This document shows, piece after piece, positions 1 to 8,963 of a stretch of 38,286 nucleotides of DNA. The stretch spans positions 1-38,286 of the forward strand of contig PWTK01000045.1 of NCBI GenBank assembly GCA_003563895.1. Direction: 5' to 3'. Every line of letters starts with the position of its first letter. The stretch's first letter is position 1. The notes under the pieces are model-generated. The model was not told the origin of the DNA. It made no database searches and was given only the letters and a program-made list of their open reading frames with translations. The position numbers and the translations under genes were made by a program. Source of the DNA: Syntrophomonadaceae bacterium (GTDB lineage: Bacteria; Bacillota; Dethiobacteria; DTU022; UBA8154).

Positions 1-121
1 AAAATGCTTCAAACCCTTTATATTTCAAAACTTTGTTAGAAAAATGGCGCGAAAAGTTGTTTGGCTGCAATCCCTGTAAGCCTTGATATGCCTGTATTTT
101 AAAAGTCATGCGTCAGTCCTG
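1..121. mobile_element. MITE-like element, partial copy at the left end
   Basis: Positions 1-103 are identical to 38184-38286 at the other end of the window. The core is bounded here by TCATGCGTCAGTCCTG at 106-121 and at the right end by CAGGGCTGACGCATGA at 38168-38183. These are inverted complements matching at 15 of 16 bases. Joined through the shared core they make a 137-bp element with 16-bp terminal inverted repeats and no transposase, which is the architecture of a MITE. The last base is 6 bp from the eno stop codon, so the element occupies the place where an operon terminator would be expected. The family is not recognised. Confidence 0.7.
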
Positions 122-127
122 AACTCG

Positions 128-1435
<1,308 letters not shown>

Positions 1436-1596
1436 TTATCAGACTATCGGGTTTGTTCAGGATGCAATGAAAGAAGCGCCGCAAAAAAGAGGTTTTAAAA
1501 GGTTACACTTACAAAAAGGCCTTGATCTGCTAAAAAGCTGTATTTGGGGGGCCACTCAACAAGAATTCCCTGAGTTAAGTTGATATTCATGATAAT

Positions 1597-3165
1597 TTAT
1601 TCACCGCCTCTGACGCTGCTTATCTCCTCGGCCAGCGGGGTGCCGTCCATCTCTGGCGAAGCGGGCAGGTCAAGCAGCTTTAAAACAGTGGGAGCCACAT
1701 CGGCCAGCTTGCCCCTGTCGAGCAGCCTGTATTCCCTGTGGGGGGCAACAAGGACAAAAGGGGTGTCATTCCTGGTGTGGGCGGTGAGGGGCGAACCATC
1801 CTCGGCCATCATTTCTTCAGCATTGCCGTGGTCCCCGACGATCAGCAGCGCCCCGCCCTTCTGCAGGACTTTTTCCGCCAGCATCCCCACCTCCCAGTCC
1901 ACAGCCTCCACGGCTTTAATGGCAGCGTTAAGTTTGCCGGTATGCCCTATCATGTCTGCGTTGGCGTAATTGACGACAATCAGTGTATACGCTTCTGTTT
2001 CCAGCGCTTTGGACACCTCCAGCGTCACCCCGAGGGCGCTCATTTCCGGTTTCAAATCGTAGGTGGGCACGCGGGGCGAAGGCACAAGAACCCTTTCTTC
2101 CAGGGGAAAAGGTTCTTCGCGGCCGCCGTTAAAAAAATACGTAACATGGGCGTATTTCTCCGTTTCAGCCACCCGCAGCTGCCTGCGGCCGATTCCTGAA
2201 AGCGTTTCCCCGAGCGTATTCATCACGTACCGGGGGGGGAATGCAACGGGGGCCTGCAGGTGGATGTCGTACTCCGTCATGCAGGCAAAATGGGGAAGGG
2301 GGGGACGCGCGCCCCGGTCAAACCCTTTAAACTCTCTCTCCACAAACGCCCTGCTGATCTGCCGGGCCCGGTCCGAGCGGAAATTGTAAAAAATGACCGC
2401 GTCGGCGTCTCCAATGAAGGCCGGTGCCGCTCCCTCTTCGGCGATAAGGGTGGGCAGGACAAATTCATCTGTTTCTCCCTTCGAATAGGCTTGGTGCAGG
2501 GCTTCCCGGCCGGTAGCAGCTCGCCTGCCCCGGCTGTAGACGTAGGCCTGGTATGCCTTTGACGTCCTTTCCCAGCGGCGGTCACGGTCCATCGCGTAAT
2601 AGCGCCCGGCAATGCTGGCGAGCTGCCCCGTGCCCAGTGAGGAGAGCCTTTCCTCCAGTTCCTGCAGGTACCTGGAGGCGCTTTGAGGAGGAACATCCCT
2701 CCCGTCCAGGATGGCGTGCACGAACACTTTCTCCAGCCCGGCTCGATGGGCCATCTCCAGAAGTACAAACAGGTGATCGGTGTAGCTGTGGACCCCGCCG
2801 TCGGAAAGAAGCCCCATCAGGTGCAGCGAAGAACCCCTTTCGCGGGCTTTCCCCACGGCGCCCACCAGGACCTCGTTATGGAAAAAACTGCCGTCCCGAA
2901 TGGAGCGGGTGATGCGAAGAGACTCCTGCAGTACGACCCGGCCGGCACCCAAGTTCAGGTGCCCCACCTCCGAATTGCCCATCTGGTCTGCGGGCAGCCC
3001 CACATCCTCGCCGCTGGAAGCCAGACGGGTCCATGGGAAACGGCTGCAGAGCCGATCCATGTTCATTGTGTTGGCTTCAAAGATCGCATTTCCCCGCTTC
3101 TTTTTTCCGAGGCCCCAGCCGTCGAGGATGGCCAGTACCAGGAAAGGGTACGTTCCGGGGGCCAT
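1597..3165 (-). CDS. gpmI: 2,3-bisphosphoglycerate-independent phosphoglycerate mutase
   Basis: This cytoplasmic, metal-dependent enzyme of the alkaline phosphatase superfamily interconverts 3- and 2-phosphoglycerate. The 522-aa product has the usual length of about 510-520. It shows the N-terminal VLAILDGWGLG metal-binding motif, the catalytic serine in MGNSEVGHLNLGAGR, the HAILDGRDVPP segment, SIAGRYYAMDRDRRW and the C-terminal metal cluster IVGDHGNAEEM followed by TAHTRNDTPFV. The ATG at 3165 has GGAGAGG 6 nt upstream. A TTG two codons earlier overlaps the tpiA stop as TTGA, so the gene is translationally coupled to tpiA whichever start is used. It is the fifth gene of the glycolytic operon. 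Confidence 0.96.
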   Translation of the reverse strand: MAPGTYPFLVLAILDGWGLGKKKRGNAIFEANTMNMDRLCSRFPWTRLASSGEDVGLPADQMGNSEVGHLNLGAGRVVLQESLRITRSIRDGSFFHNEVLVGAVGKARERGSSLHLMGLLSDGGVHSYTDHLFVLLEMAHRAGLEKVFVHAILDGRDVPPQSASRYLQELEERLSSLGTGQLASIAGRYYAMDRDRRWERTSKAYQAYVYSRGRRAATGREALHQAYSKGETDEFVLPTLIAEEGAAPAFIGDADAVIFYNFRSDRARQISRAFVEREFKGFDRGARPPLPHFACMTEYDIHLQAPVAFPPRYVMNTLGETLSGIGRRQLRVAETEKYAHVTYFFNGGREEPFPLEERVLVPSPRVPTYDLKPEMSALGVTLEVSKALETEAYTLIVVNYANADMIGHTGKLNAAIKAVEAVDWEVGMLAEKVLQKGGALLIVGDHGNAEEMMAEDGSPLTAHTRNDTPFVLVAPHREYRLLDRGKLADVAPTVLKLLDLPASPEMDGTPLAEEISSVRGGE

Positions 3166-3167
3166 GT

Positions 3168-3935
3168 TCAACCTCTCCTCTCTTCGTATACCGAGCGAAC
3201 GATGGCGGCGAATTCTTTTTCCTTTAGACTGCTTCCCCCCACCAGCGCACCGTCGATGTCTTCACAGGAGGTAAAGTCCCCGATATTGTCGGCATTGACG
3301 CTGCCGCCGTACAGCACTCGCGTCTTCTGCGCCGCTGCGCTCCCTATCTCCTTCAAAAGGGAGCGCACAAAGCCGGCCGCGGAAGCGGCATCTTCAGCCG
3401 AGGCGGCTTTTCCCGTACCGATGGCCCAAACCGGCTCATAAGCGACCACCAACCGCCCCGGCTGTTCATTTTCCAGCCTCTCCAGCGCTGCAAAAAACTG
3501 CCGCTGCAGCACTTCTTTTGTTTGACCCGCCTCCCTCTGCCGGAGGTCTTCCCCCACGCACAAGATGGGGGCCAGTCCGTACTCCAGCGCCGAAGCCACC
3601 TTTTTGGCGATCAGCGAATCGCTCTCCCCGAACAAATTCCGACGCTCCGAGTGGCCGACGATGACATAGCGCACCCCGACTTCCCGCAGCATTAGCGGTG
3701 AGATCTCTCCCGTAAACGCTCCTTCTCTTTCCCAGTACATGTTCTGCGCGCCCAGCACCAGGGGCGTCTGCTGAACCATTTTGGACAGCACAGCCAGGGC
3801 AATAAAGGGGGCGCAGACAACCATTTCTATCCCGCTCACACCGGTAACTTCGCCGGGGAAGCGGCGCACATAATCTTTTGCTTCCTCCAACCCCTTGCTC
3901 ATCTTCCAGTTGGCCACAATCAGCGGCTGTCGCAT
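3168..3935 (-). CDS. tpiA: Triosephosphate isomerase
   Basis: This TIM-barrel enzyme interconverts dihydroxyacetone phosphate and glyceraldehyde 3-phosphate in the cytoplasm. The 255-aa length is typical. The catalytic residues are in their usual contexts: lysine in VANWKM near residue 11, histidine in VIVGHSERR, glutamate in YEPVWAIGTGKAAS, and the phosphate-gripping loop VLYGGSVNADN and GALVGGSSL near the C terminus. The ATG start at 3935 aligns with the family N terminus. The gene sits between pgk (68 bp upstream) and gpmI (essentially overlapping), so one message probably covers all three. Confidence 0.97.
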   Translation of the reverse strand: MRQPLIVANWKMSKGLEEAKDYVRRFPGEVTGVSGIEMVVCAPFIALAVLSKMVQQTPLVLGAQNMYWEREGAFTGEISPLMLREVGVRYVIVGHSERRNLFGESDSLIAKKVASALEYGLAPILCVGEDLRQREAGQTKEVLQRQFFAALERLENEQPGRLVVAYEPVWAIGTGKAASAEDAASAAGFVRSLLKEIGSAAAQKTRVLYGGSVNADNIGDFTSCEDIDGALVGGSSLKEKEFAAIVRSVYEERRG

Positions 3936-4003
3936 CTTAACCCGTTAACCCCTCTTTCGAATTATTGTTGCTGCCTATCCCAACTCCCATTGCTTGCAGC
4001 CGT

Positions 4004-5206
4004 TCACTTGCTCTCCGCTCCGCTGCGATCCATCAAGGCCGCGATGCCCGGCAGCTCTTTGCCCTCCCAGAAATTCAAGACAGCGCCGCCGCCCGTGGAA
4101 AGATGGATCATTCTCTCCGCCAGGCCGAGCTTCTCCAGGGCCGCTACGATGTCGCCGCCGCCGATAATGGATTCCGCACCGGAGTCGACAATGGCGCGGG
4201 CGATCATCTCTGTCCCCCGGTCAAAGGGGGGCACCTCGTAAGCGCCCAGGGGGCCGTTCCAGAGCACCATGCGGGCGCCGCGGATAACTTCGCTGAACTC
4301 CGCCACCGTTTCCGGGCCCAGATCGACCGCGTGCCAACCCGGAGGAATCTCCCCCGGCAGCACGATCTTGCACTCGGCATTCGGCCGAAGCTCCCTGGTA
4401 ATTACCAGGTCCCTGGGAAGATAAATGGCAGCCGCCTTTTTTTCTGCCTCTTCCATAAGGCGGCGGGCATCCTCCGTTTTCCCCTCCTCGAAAAATGAGT
4501 TCCCCAGCTCCAGGCCTCTGGCCTGCAGAAAGGTATTGGCCATCCCTCCGCCCAGCAGCAGGGCGTCAGCCTGTTCGAGGAAAAAACGTATCACGCCGAT
4601 TTTATCCGCCACTTTTCTCCCGCCCAACACGGCCACCAAGGGCCTCGGTGGGTTATCGCGGCTGCGGGAAAGGTACTGGATTTCGGTTTCCATCAACAGG
4701 CCCGCTACCGCGGGGAGATAGCGGGCAATGCCGCAATTTGAAGCGTGTTCCCGGTGGGCGGTGCCGAAGGCATCGTTCACGAAAACATCCGCCAGCCTTG
4801 CCAGCGCAGCGGCGAATTGAGGGTCGTTTTTTTCCTCCCCCGCCGCAAACCGGATATTTTCCAGGAAAATGATTTCCCCGGGACGAAGCTCTGCCACGGC
4901 TTTCTCCACTTTCTTCCCGATCACCCCATCCGCCTTTTTCACAGACATCCCCATCAGGCGGGACAGGCGCTCCACCACGGGGTCGAGGCGCAGCTCTTCC
5001 ACCACCTGCCCCCTTGGTCGGCCCAGGTGGGTGGCCACGACGACCCTGGCCCCTGCCTCGCTCAGGTAGCGGAGCGTGGAAAGCGAAGCCAGGATCTTGG
5101 AATCATCCAGCACTTCTCCTTCCGGGGACAGCGGAACATTAAAATCCACACGTACAAAAACCCGCTTTCCCTCCAAGGGGATCTCTTTGAGGGTTAACTT
5201 GGACAA
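4004..5206 (-). CDS. pgk: Phosphoglycerate kinase
   Basis: Phosphoglycerate kinase transfers phosphate between 1,3-bisphosphoglycerate and ADP, the first ATP-forming step of lower glycolysis. The 400-aa, two-domain protein has the normal length. Recognisable segments are the N-terminal KRVFVRVDFNVPLS signature, ATHLGRPRG, the NDAFGTAHREHAS substrate loop, GGRKVADKIGVI, VLWNGPLGAYE and the nucleotide-binding GGGDIVAALEKLG and LSTGGGAVLNFWEGKELPG. The start is a TTG at 5206 with GGAGGGG 7 nt upstream; there is no ATG nearby. It lies 48 bp downstream of gap, with no hairpin between them, which fits one operon. Confidence 0.97.
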   Translation of the reverse strand: MSKLTLKEIPLEGKRVFVRVDFNVPLSPEGEVLDDSKILASLSTLRYLSEAGARVVVATHLGRPRGQVVEELRLDPVVERLSRLMGMSVKKADGVIGKKVEKAVAELRPGEIIFLENIRFAAGEEKNDPQFAAALARLADVFVNDAFGTAHREHASNCGIARYLPAVAGLLMETEIQYLSRSRDNPPRPLVAVLGGRKVADKIGVIRFFLEQADALLLGGGMANTFLQARGLELGNSFFEEGKTEDARRLMEEAEKKAAAIYLPRDLVITRELRPNAECKIVLPGEIPPGWHAVDLGPETVAEFSEVIRGARMVLWNGPLGAYEVPPFDRGTEMIARAIVDSGAESIIGGGDIVAALEKLGLAERMIHLSTGGGAVLNFWEGKELPGIAALMDRSGAESK

Positions 5207-5254
5207 GGTTATACCCCTCCCGCAATCATATTTTCTCGGGATCCTCGGCAGACC

Positions 5255-6262
5255 TCACAGCCCCTTTTGGGCCAGGTAGGAGGCCAAATCAAGAGCCCTT
5301 AGAGCGTAGCCCCATTCGTTGTCGTACCAGGCGATTATTTTCACCATACGGCTCTCCAGCACCAGGGTCGACAGCGCATCCACCACGGCAGAATAGGGGT
5401 TCTGCCTGTAATCTATGGAAACCAGGGGCTCATCCGAGACGTCCAGGTATCCTCTCAACTCCCCCCGGGCTGCCTCTAACAGCTCCCTGTTCACGTCCTC
5501 CGCCCTTGTCTCCCGCTTGAGCTCTGCCACTATATCGATCAGGGAAACGGCAAAGGTCGGGACCCGGATGGCCGTACCGTTAATCTTTCCCTGCAGCGCC
5601 GGCAGGACCAGTCCCACGCTGCGCGCGGCACCGGTGGTGGTCGGAATCATGGAAACTCCGGCTGCCCTTGAGCGGCGGGGATCGCTGTGCGAGCCGTCCA
5701 GCAGGCGCTGATCGTTCGTGTAAGAATGAACGGTGGTCATCAGCGCCCGCTCAATCCCGATCCTATCGTGCAGGGCCCTGGCGACAACCGCCAGGCAGTT
5801 GGTGGTGCAGGAGGCATTGGAGACGACATGGTGTTTTGCGGGATCGTAATTGCCCTCGTTCACGCCCATGACAACCGTCAGCTCCACGTCCTTACCGGGA
5901 GCCGTGATGATCACTTTTTTGGCCCCCCCTTGAAAATGCGCAGCGGCCTGTTCCCTGTGGTTAAAAGCCCCTGTGGCTTCCAGCACCACTTCGGCACCGG
6001 TTTCATCCCAGGGAAGCTCCGCCGGATCACGGCGGGAGAGAATCTGTATCTCCTTCCCGTTCACCACCAGGCTGCTTTCCCTGGTTTTCACTTCGCCGGC
6101 GAAAGGGCCGTAGACCGAGTCATATTTCAGGGCATGGGCCAGAAAATCCGGATCTCGCACGCTGTTCACGGCCACCACATTCACCCCGGGATGCTCAAAA
6201 GAAGCCCTCAGGCAGGATTTTGCCACCCTTCCATAACCGTTGATCCCTATCTGGACAGCCAT
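5255..6262 (-). CDS. gap: Glyceraldehyde-3-phosphate dehydrogenase, GapB-like signature
   Basis: This enzyme interconverts glyceraldehyde 3-phosphate and 1,3-bisphosphoglycerate with NAD(P). The product is 335 aa. Catalytic cysteine is in SNASCTTNCLA, the general-base histidine in TTVHSYTNDQ, and the phosphate-binding segment is PTTTGAARSVG. The start is an ATG at 6262 with AGGAGG 7 nt upstream; an ATG one codon earlier is less well spaced. Glycolytic GapA proteins usually carry NDLTD after the second beta strand, with an aspartate favouring NAD. Here the stretch reads VNSVRDPDFLAHALKYDSVYG, which resembles GapB (INASYD). YDNEWGY near the end is likewise the GapB/anabolic form rather than YDNETGY, and the nucleotide loop reads NGYGRVAK instead of NGFGRIGR. 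I infer relaxed or NADP-preferring cofactor use despite its place behind cggR. Confidence 0.95.
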   Translation of the reverse strand: MAVQIGINGYGRVAKSCLRASFEHPGVNVVAVNSVRDPDFLAHALKYDSVYGPFAGEVKTRESSLVVNGKEIQILSRRDPAELPWDETGAEVVLEATGAFNHREQAAAHFQGGAKKVIITAPGKDVELTVVMGVNEGNYDPAKHHVVSNASCTTNCLAVVARALHDRIGIERALMTTVHSYTNDQRLLDGSHSDPRRSRAAGVSMIPTTTGAARSVGLVLPALQGKINGTAIRVPTFAVSLIDIVAELKRETRAEDVNRELLEAARGELRGYLDVSDEPLVSIDYRQNPYSAVVDALSTLVLESRMVKIIAWYDNEWGYALRALDLASYLAQKGL

Positions 6263-6318
6263 CATTCCGCCTCCTTCATATGCATATGAACATGCCCGAT
6301 CAATCATTCCTAGCGTTT

Positions 6319-7395
6319 TTATCGGCTGACAGGAGCCGGCCGACGCCCTGAGGAAGGCTCTCTGCTTTCAAAAAGTTCCAGTATCCTCCGCGCTGCCCCT
6401 TCATCCAGCACCAGGAGGTCCCGCGGGTGATTTCCCACCACGGCCACAATCGCTTCAGCCTTCTTGCGCCCTCCGGCTACCGCAATGGTATTTTTTATCC
6501 TGCCGCCCAAATCTTCCAGGTAGAGACCCAGGCTGGGAACCCGCTCCACAACTTCTCCGGAAGCGTTGAAAAAATATCCGAAGACCTCTCCTACTGCCCC
6601 TTTTTCCCGCAGCCTTCTGCGCTCCTCTTCCCCCGCTCCCCGGCGGGTGGCCATCTCTTCAGCCGTGCCGATGCCGTGAAGCAGCACCTCGGCCGAATGG
6701 ATCAGGTCCATGATCTCTTTGATCCGTTTTTCCGCCAGCAGCATGTCGATGGCTTCCTGGCTCAACGAATCGGGGAGGTGCAGCAGGCGATAACGGGACT
6801 GCAGCTTATCCGCCACCCGGGCGGCAATGGTGTTGGCCTGGTAATCAACGATCTCCCCCAGTCCCCCCCGGGCAGGGACGACGGTAATTCCTTCCGGCCC
6901 CGGTGAAGCGGGCAGCATATCGGCCACTGCGGCGCACGAGGTGCCACCGGACACGGCCAGCACCATCCCCGGCGCCAGGCACTCCCTGAGCACCCGGGCT
7001 GCAGCCCGCCCCATTTCCCAGAGAACCACTTCGTCCTCCTCCAGCTCTCCGGGGACCACCGTCACCCGCTGCACTTTCAACAGCCCCAGCAGCCGCTCCT
7101 CCAAAGAAGTGAGCCCCAGCAGGGACTTGATATAGGGGGTGATCCCCGCCACCAGCGCCCGGCCGGCAGAGCTCGGGTAAATGCCCCCGGGCTCTACCCT
7201 GACCAGTCCCTGGTCCCGCAGGACCCCTATCTCGCGGCGCAGCACCCTCTCTCCGACGCCCAGGCAAGACGCCAGGGTACGGCGGCCCACGGGAGCGGAA
7301 AAACATATTCTGCGGAGCAGGCGATATCTGCGGAGCAGAATCTCCGGCAGCTCAGGGGCGATCAGTTTGAGGTAATCCTCCTGGTGGCCGAACAC
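6319..7395 (-). CDS. cggR: Central glycolytic genes regulator, SorC/DeoR type
   Basis: CggR represses the gap operon in Firmicutes and is relieved by fructose 1,6-bisphosphate. The assigned product is 358 aa (Bacillus CggR about 340). An N-terminal winged helix (ILLRRYRLLRRI, then GRRTLASCLGVGERVLRREI near residue 35) is followed by the SorC-type sugar-phosphate-binding domain with VLAVSGGTSCAAVADML, VVPARGGLGE, HGIGTAEEMATRRG, NTIAVAGGRKKAEAI. The GTG at 7395 is chosen because the N terminus then matches the family. Reading further upstream to 7527 would put the promoter and a perfect palindrome inside the coding sequence. It is the first gene of the operon, 56 bp before gap. Confidence 0.93.
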   Translation of the reverse strand: MFGHQEDYLKLIAPELPEILLRRYRLLRRICFSAPVGRRTLASCLGVGERVLRREIGVLRDQGLVRVEPGGIYPSSAGRALVAGITPYIKSLLGLTSLEERLLGLLKVQRVTVVPGELEEDEVVLWEMGRAAARVLRECLAPGMVLAVSGGTSCAAVADMLPASPGPEGITVVPARGGLGEIVDYQANTIAARVADKLQSRYRLLHLPDSLSQEAIDMLLAEKRIKEIMDLIHSAEVLLHGIGTAEEMATRRGAGEEERRRLREKGAVGEVFGYFFNASGEVVERVPSLGLYLEDLGGRIKNTIAVAGGRKKAEAIVAVVGNHPRDLLVLDEGAARRILELFESREPSSGRRPAPVSR

Positions 7396-7455
7396 GAAAG
7401 AATCACCGTCCTTGCGATTGCTTCGTTCGCGAAAAAAAGGATGGGGCACATTTCT

Positions 7456-7461
7456 ATTATA
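7456..7461 (-). promoter_or_regulatory. Candidate cggR operon promoter (-10)
   Basis: On the minus strand a perfect TATAAT lies about 60 nt before the chosen cggR start. No consensus -35 stands at 17 bp; a TTGACC at only 12 bp spacing falls inside the palindrome just upstream. Transcription would begin near 7449 and leave a leader of about 54 nt, where a CggR operator could lie. Confidence 0.5.
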
Positions 7462-7469
7462 CAATGAAA

Positions 7470-7512
7470 ATTGGGTCAAAAAAAGACCGGGGGGGACTTT
7501 TTTTGACCCAAT
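7470..7512 (-). terminator. Perfect 16-bp inverted repeat, likely rpoN terminator
   Basis: ATTGGGTCAAAAAAAG at 7470-7485 and its exact complement at 7497-7512 are separated by 11 nt containing a run of seven G on the plus strand. It lies 45 bp after the rpoN stop and directly before the cggR promoter; four U follow the stem on the minus-strand RNA. A terminator is the simplest reading. Its closeness to the -10 leaves an operator role open. Confidence 0.5.
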
Positions 7513-7532
7513 GGGGGATTTTTTCATGCCGT

Positions 7533-7571
7533 TATGTACGGCCTGCCTGGGCCGGCTCAGAACCGACGCCT
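7533..7571. repeat. Left copy of 39-bp inverted repeat flanking rpoN
   Basis: This segment and the reverse complement of 9662-9700 are identical at 36 of 39 positions (TATGTACGGCCTGCCTG, two mismatches, CCGGCTCAGAACCG, one mismatch, CGCCT). The left copy contains the last codons and the stop of rpoN plus 24 bp of downstream DNA. Confidence 0.85.
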
Positions 7572-8963
7572 TTTGAAAGAAGCCGGAATTCCCATTTCTT
7601 CACGGTACTTGGTGATGGTCCTCCGGGAAACCTCCATGCCTTTCTCGGCCAGCCGTTCCGCCAGCCTTTTGTCGCTGTAAGGGGAGGAGGTGTCTTCGCC
7701 TTCAACCAACTCCTTCAAACAGGCCTTAATGCTGGCCACGGAGTGCACCTCCCCCCTTCCCCCCGGGATTCCGCCGGAGAAAAAAAACTTAAAAGGAAAG
7801 AGTCCCCGGGGGGTCTGCACGTATTTGTTGGCCGTGGCGCGGCTGACGGTCGACTCGTGCATTCCGATCCGCTCCGCCACATCCTTCAAGGTTAAAGGCC
7901 TCAGATGTTGAATGCCCTTTTCCATGAAAGGTTCCTGGATGAAAACAATCTGTTCCGCAACGCGGTAGAGGGTCATCCTCCTCTGCTCAATGCTTTTGAT
8001 CAGCCAGAGGGCGCTCTCCAGCCGTTTTTTGATGTAGCTGTTCACCCCTTCTTCCCCTCCGCGCTGCAGCAAGTTCCGGTAATAAGGGTTGATCATGAGG
8101 TGGGGGACATTGTCGTTGACGAGGATCACGTAGGAGCCTTCCACGTTTTCCACGATGACATCGGGGACGACATAGCGGATCTCTTCTCCGCTGCTGAGAT
8201 TGGCCCCCGGTTTGGGGTTCAAAGTGCGGATATAGTCCATCGCTCCCTGGATCTCCTTCTGGGTAACGCCCAGCTTATGCGCTGCTTCCCGGCAGCTTCC
8301 GCTCGCCATATCTTCCAGGTGACGGTCGACGATCCTCTCGACCAGGGGCGGAACGTTTTCCCTTTCCCTGAGCTGAAGCAGCAGGCATTCCCGCAGACCC
8401 CTGGCGCCCACCCCTGCGGGCTCAAAGCTCTGGACCAGCCGCAGCGCTTCTTCCACTTCTTCCACCTTCATTCCCAGGAAACGGGCATGTTCGGCCGCCG
8501 TTCCCTGCAGGTAGCCGCACGAATCCAGGTTGCCGATGAGATATTCGGCAGCCTGAAAAGTTGCTTGGTCCGCGGAGGAAAGCTGCAGCTGGAAAGCCAG
8601 GTGTTCCTGGAGGGTGTGCTCGCGGGAAGTGAAGTGCTCGAAGGTGGGCTGTTCATCCCTGTTTCTGCTGACCTGGTAGGAATAGTATTCGCTCTCATAA
8701 TCGCTGAAGTATTCTTCCCATTCAAAGGAGCGGTCTTCTTCGGAAGAAGATTCCCCGTTGTCCCGGGTTTCCATGGACCCCGTTTCCCCGTCCCCTTCTT
8801 CCTCTTTTTCAACCTCCAGCAGGGGATTGTTGTTGATCTCTTCCTGGATATAATCCATCAACTCCAAACTGGAAAATTGCAGCAGCGTGATGGCCTGCTG
8901 CAGCTCGGGAGTCATGATCAGTTTTTGGGTCTGTTCAATTCTTAATTCAAAGTTCATCTCCAC
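7557..8963 (-). CDS. rpoN: RNA polymerase sigma-54 factor
   Basis: Sigma-54 directs core RNA polymerase to -24/-12 promoters that need AAA+ activators. The product is 468 aa, the usual size. The N-terminal activator-interacting region (LRIEQTQKLIMTPELQQAITLLQFSSLEL) is followed by an acidic stretch, the core-binding domain (about residues 100-290), a helix-turn-helix (LKDVAERIGMHESTVSRATANKY) and the RpoN box VSRRTITKYREEMGI near the C terminus, ending KRRRF. The frame stays open upstream to 9524, but that extension has no similarity to sigma-54. I choose the GTG at 8963, with GGAGG 10 nt upstream; the ATG at 8957 is the alternative. No activator gene is in view, so its targets are unknown. 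Inverted repeats enclose the gene. Confidence 0.95.
   Translation of the reverse strand: MEMNFELRIEQTQKLIMTPELQQAITLLQFSSLELMDYIQEEINNNPLLEVEKEEEGDGETGSMETRDNGESSSEEDRSFEWEEYFSDYESEYYSYQVSRNRDEQPTFEHFTSREHTLQEHLAFQLQLSSADQATFQAAEYLIGNLDSCGYLQGTAAEHARFLGMKVEEVEEALRLVQSFEPAGVGARGLRECLLLQLRERENVPPLVERIVDRHLEDMASGSCREAAHKLGVTQKEIQGAMDYIRTLNPKPGANLSSGEEIRYVVPDVIVENVEGSYVILVNDNVPHLMINPYYRNLLQRGGEEGVNSYIKKRLESALWLIKSIEQRRMTLYRVAEQIVFIQEPFMEKGIQHLRPLTLKDVAERIGMHESTVSRATANKYVQTPRGLFPFKFFFSGGIPGGRGEVHSVASIKACLKELVEGEDTSSPYSDKRLAERLAEKGMEVSRRTITKYREEMGIPASFKRRRF

Noticed and set aside
7396..7527. Longer CggR starting at 7527
   Set aside because: It would place the perfect palindrome and the TATAAT within the coding sequence and add residues absent from the family.
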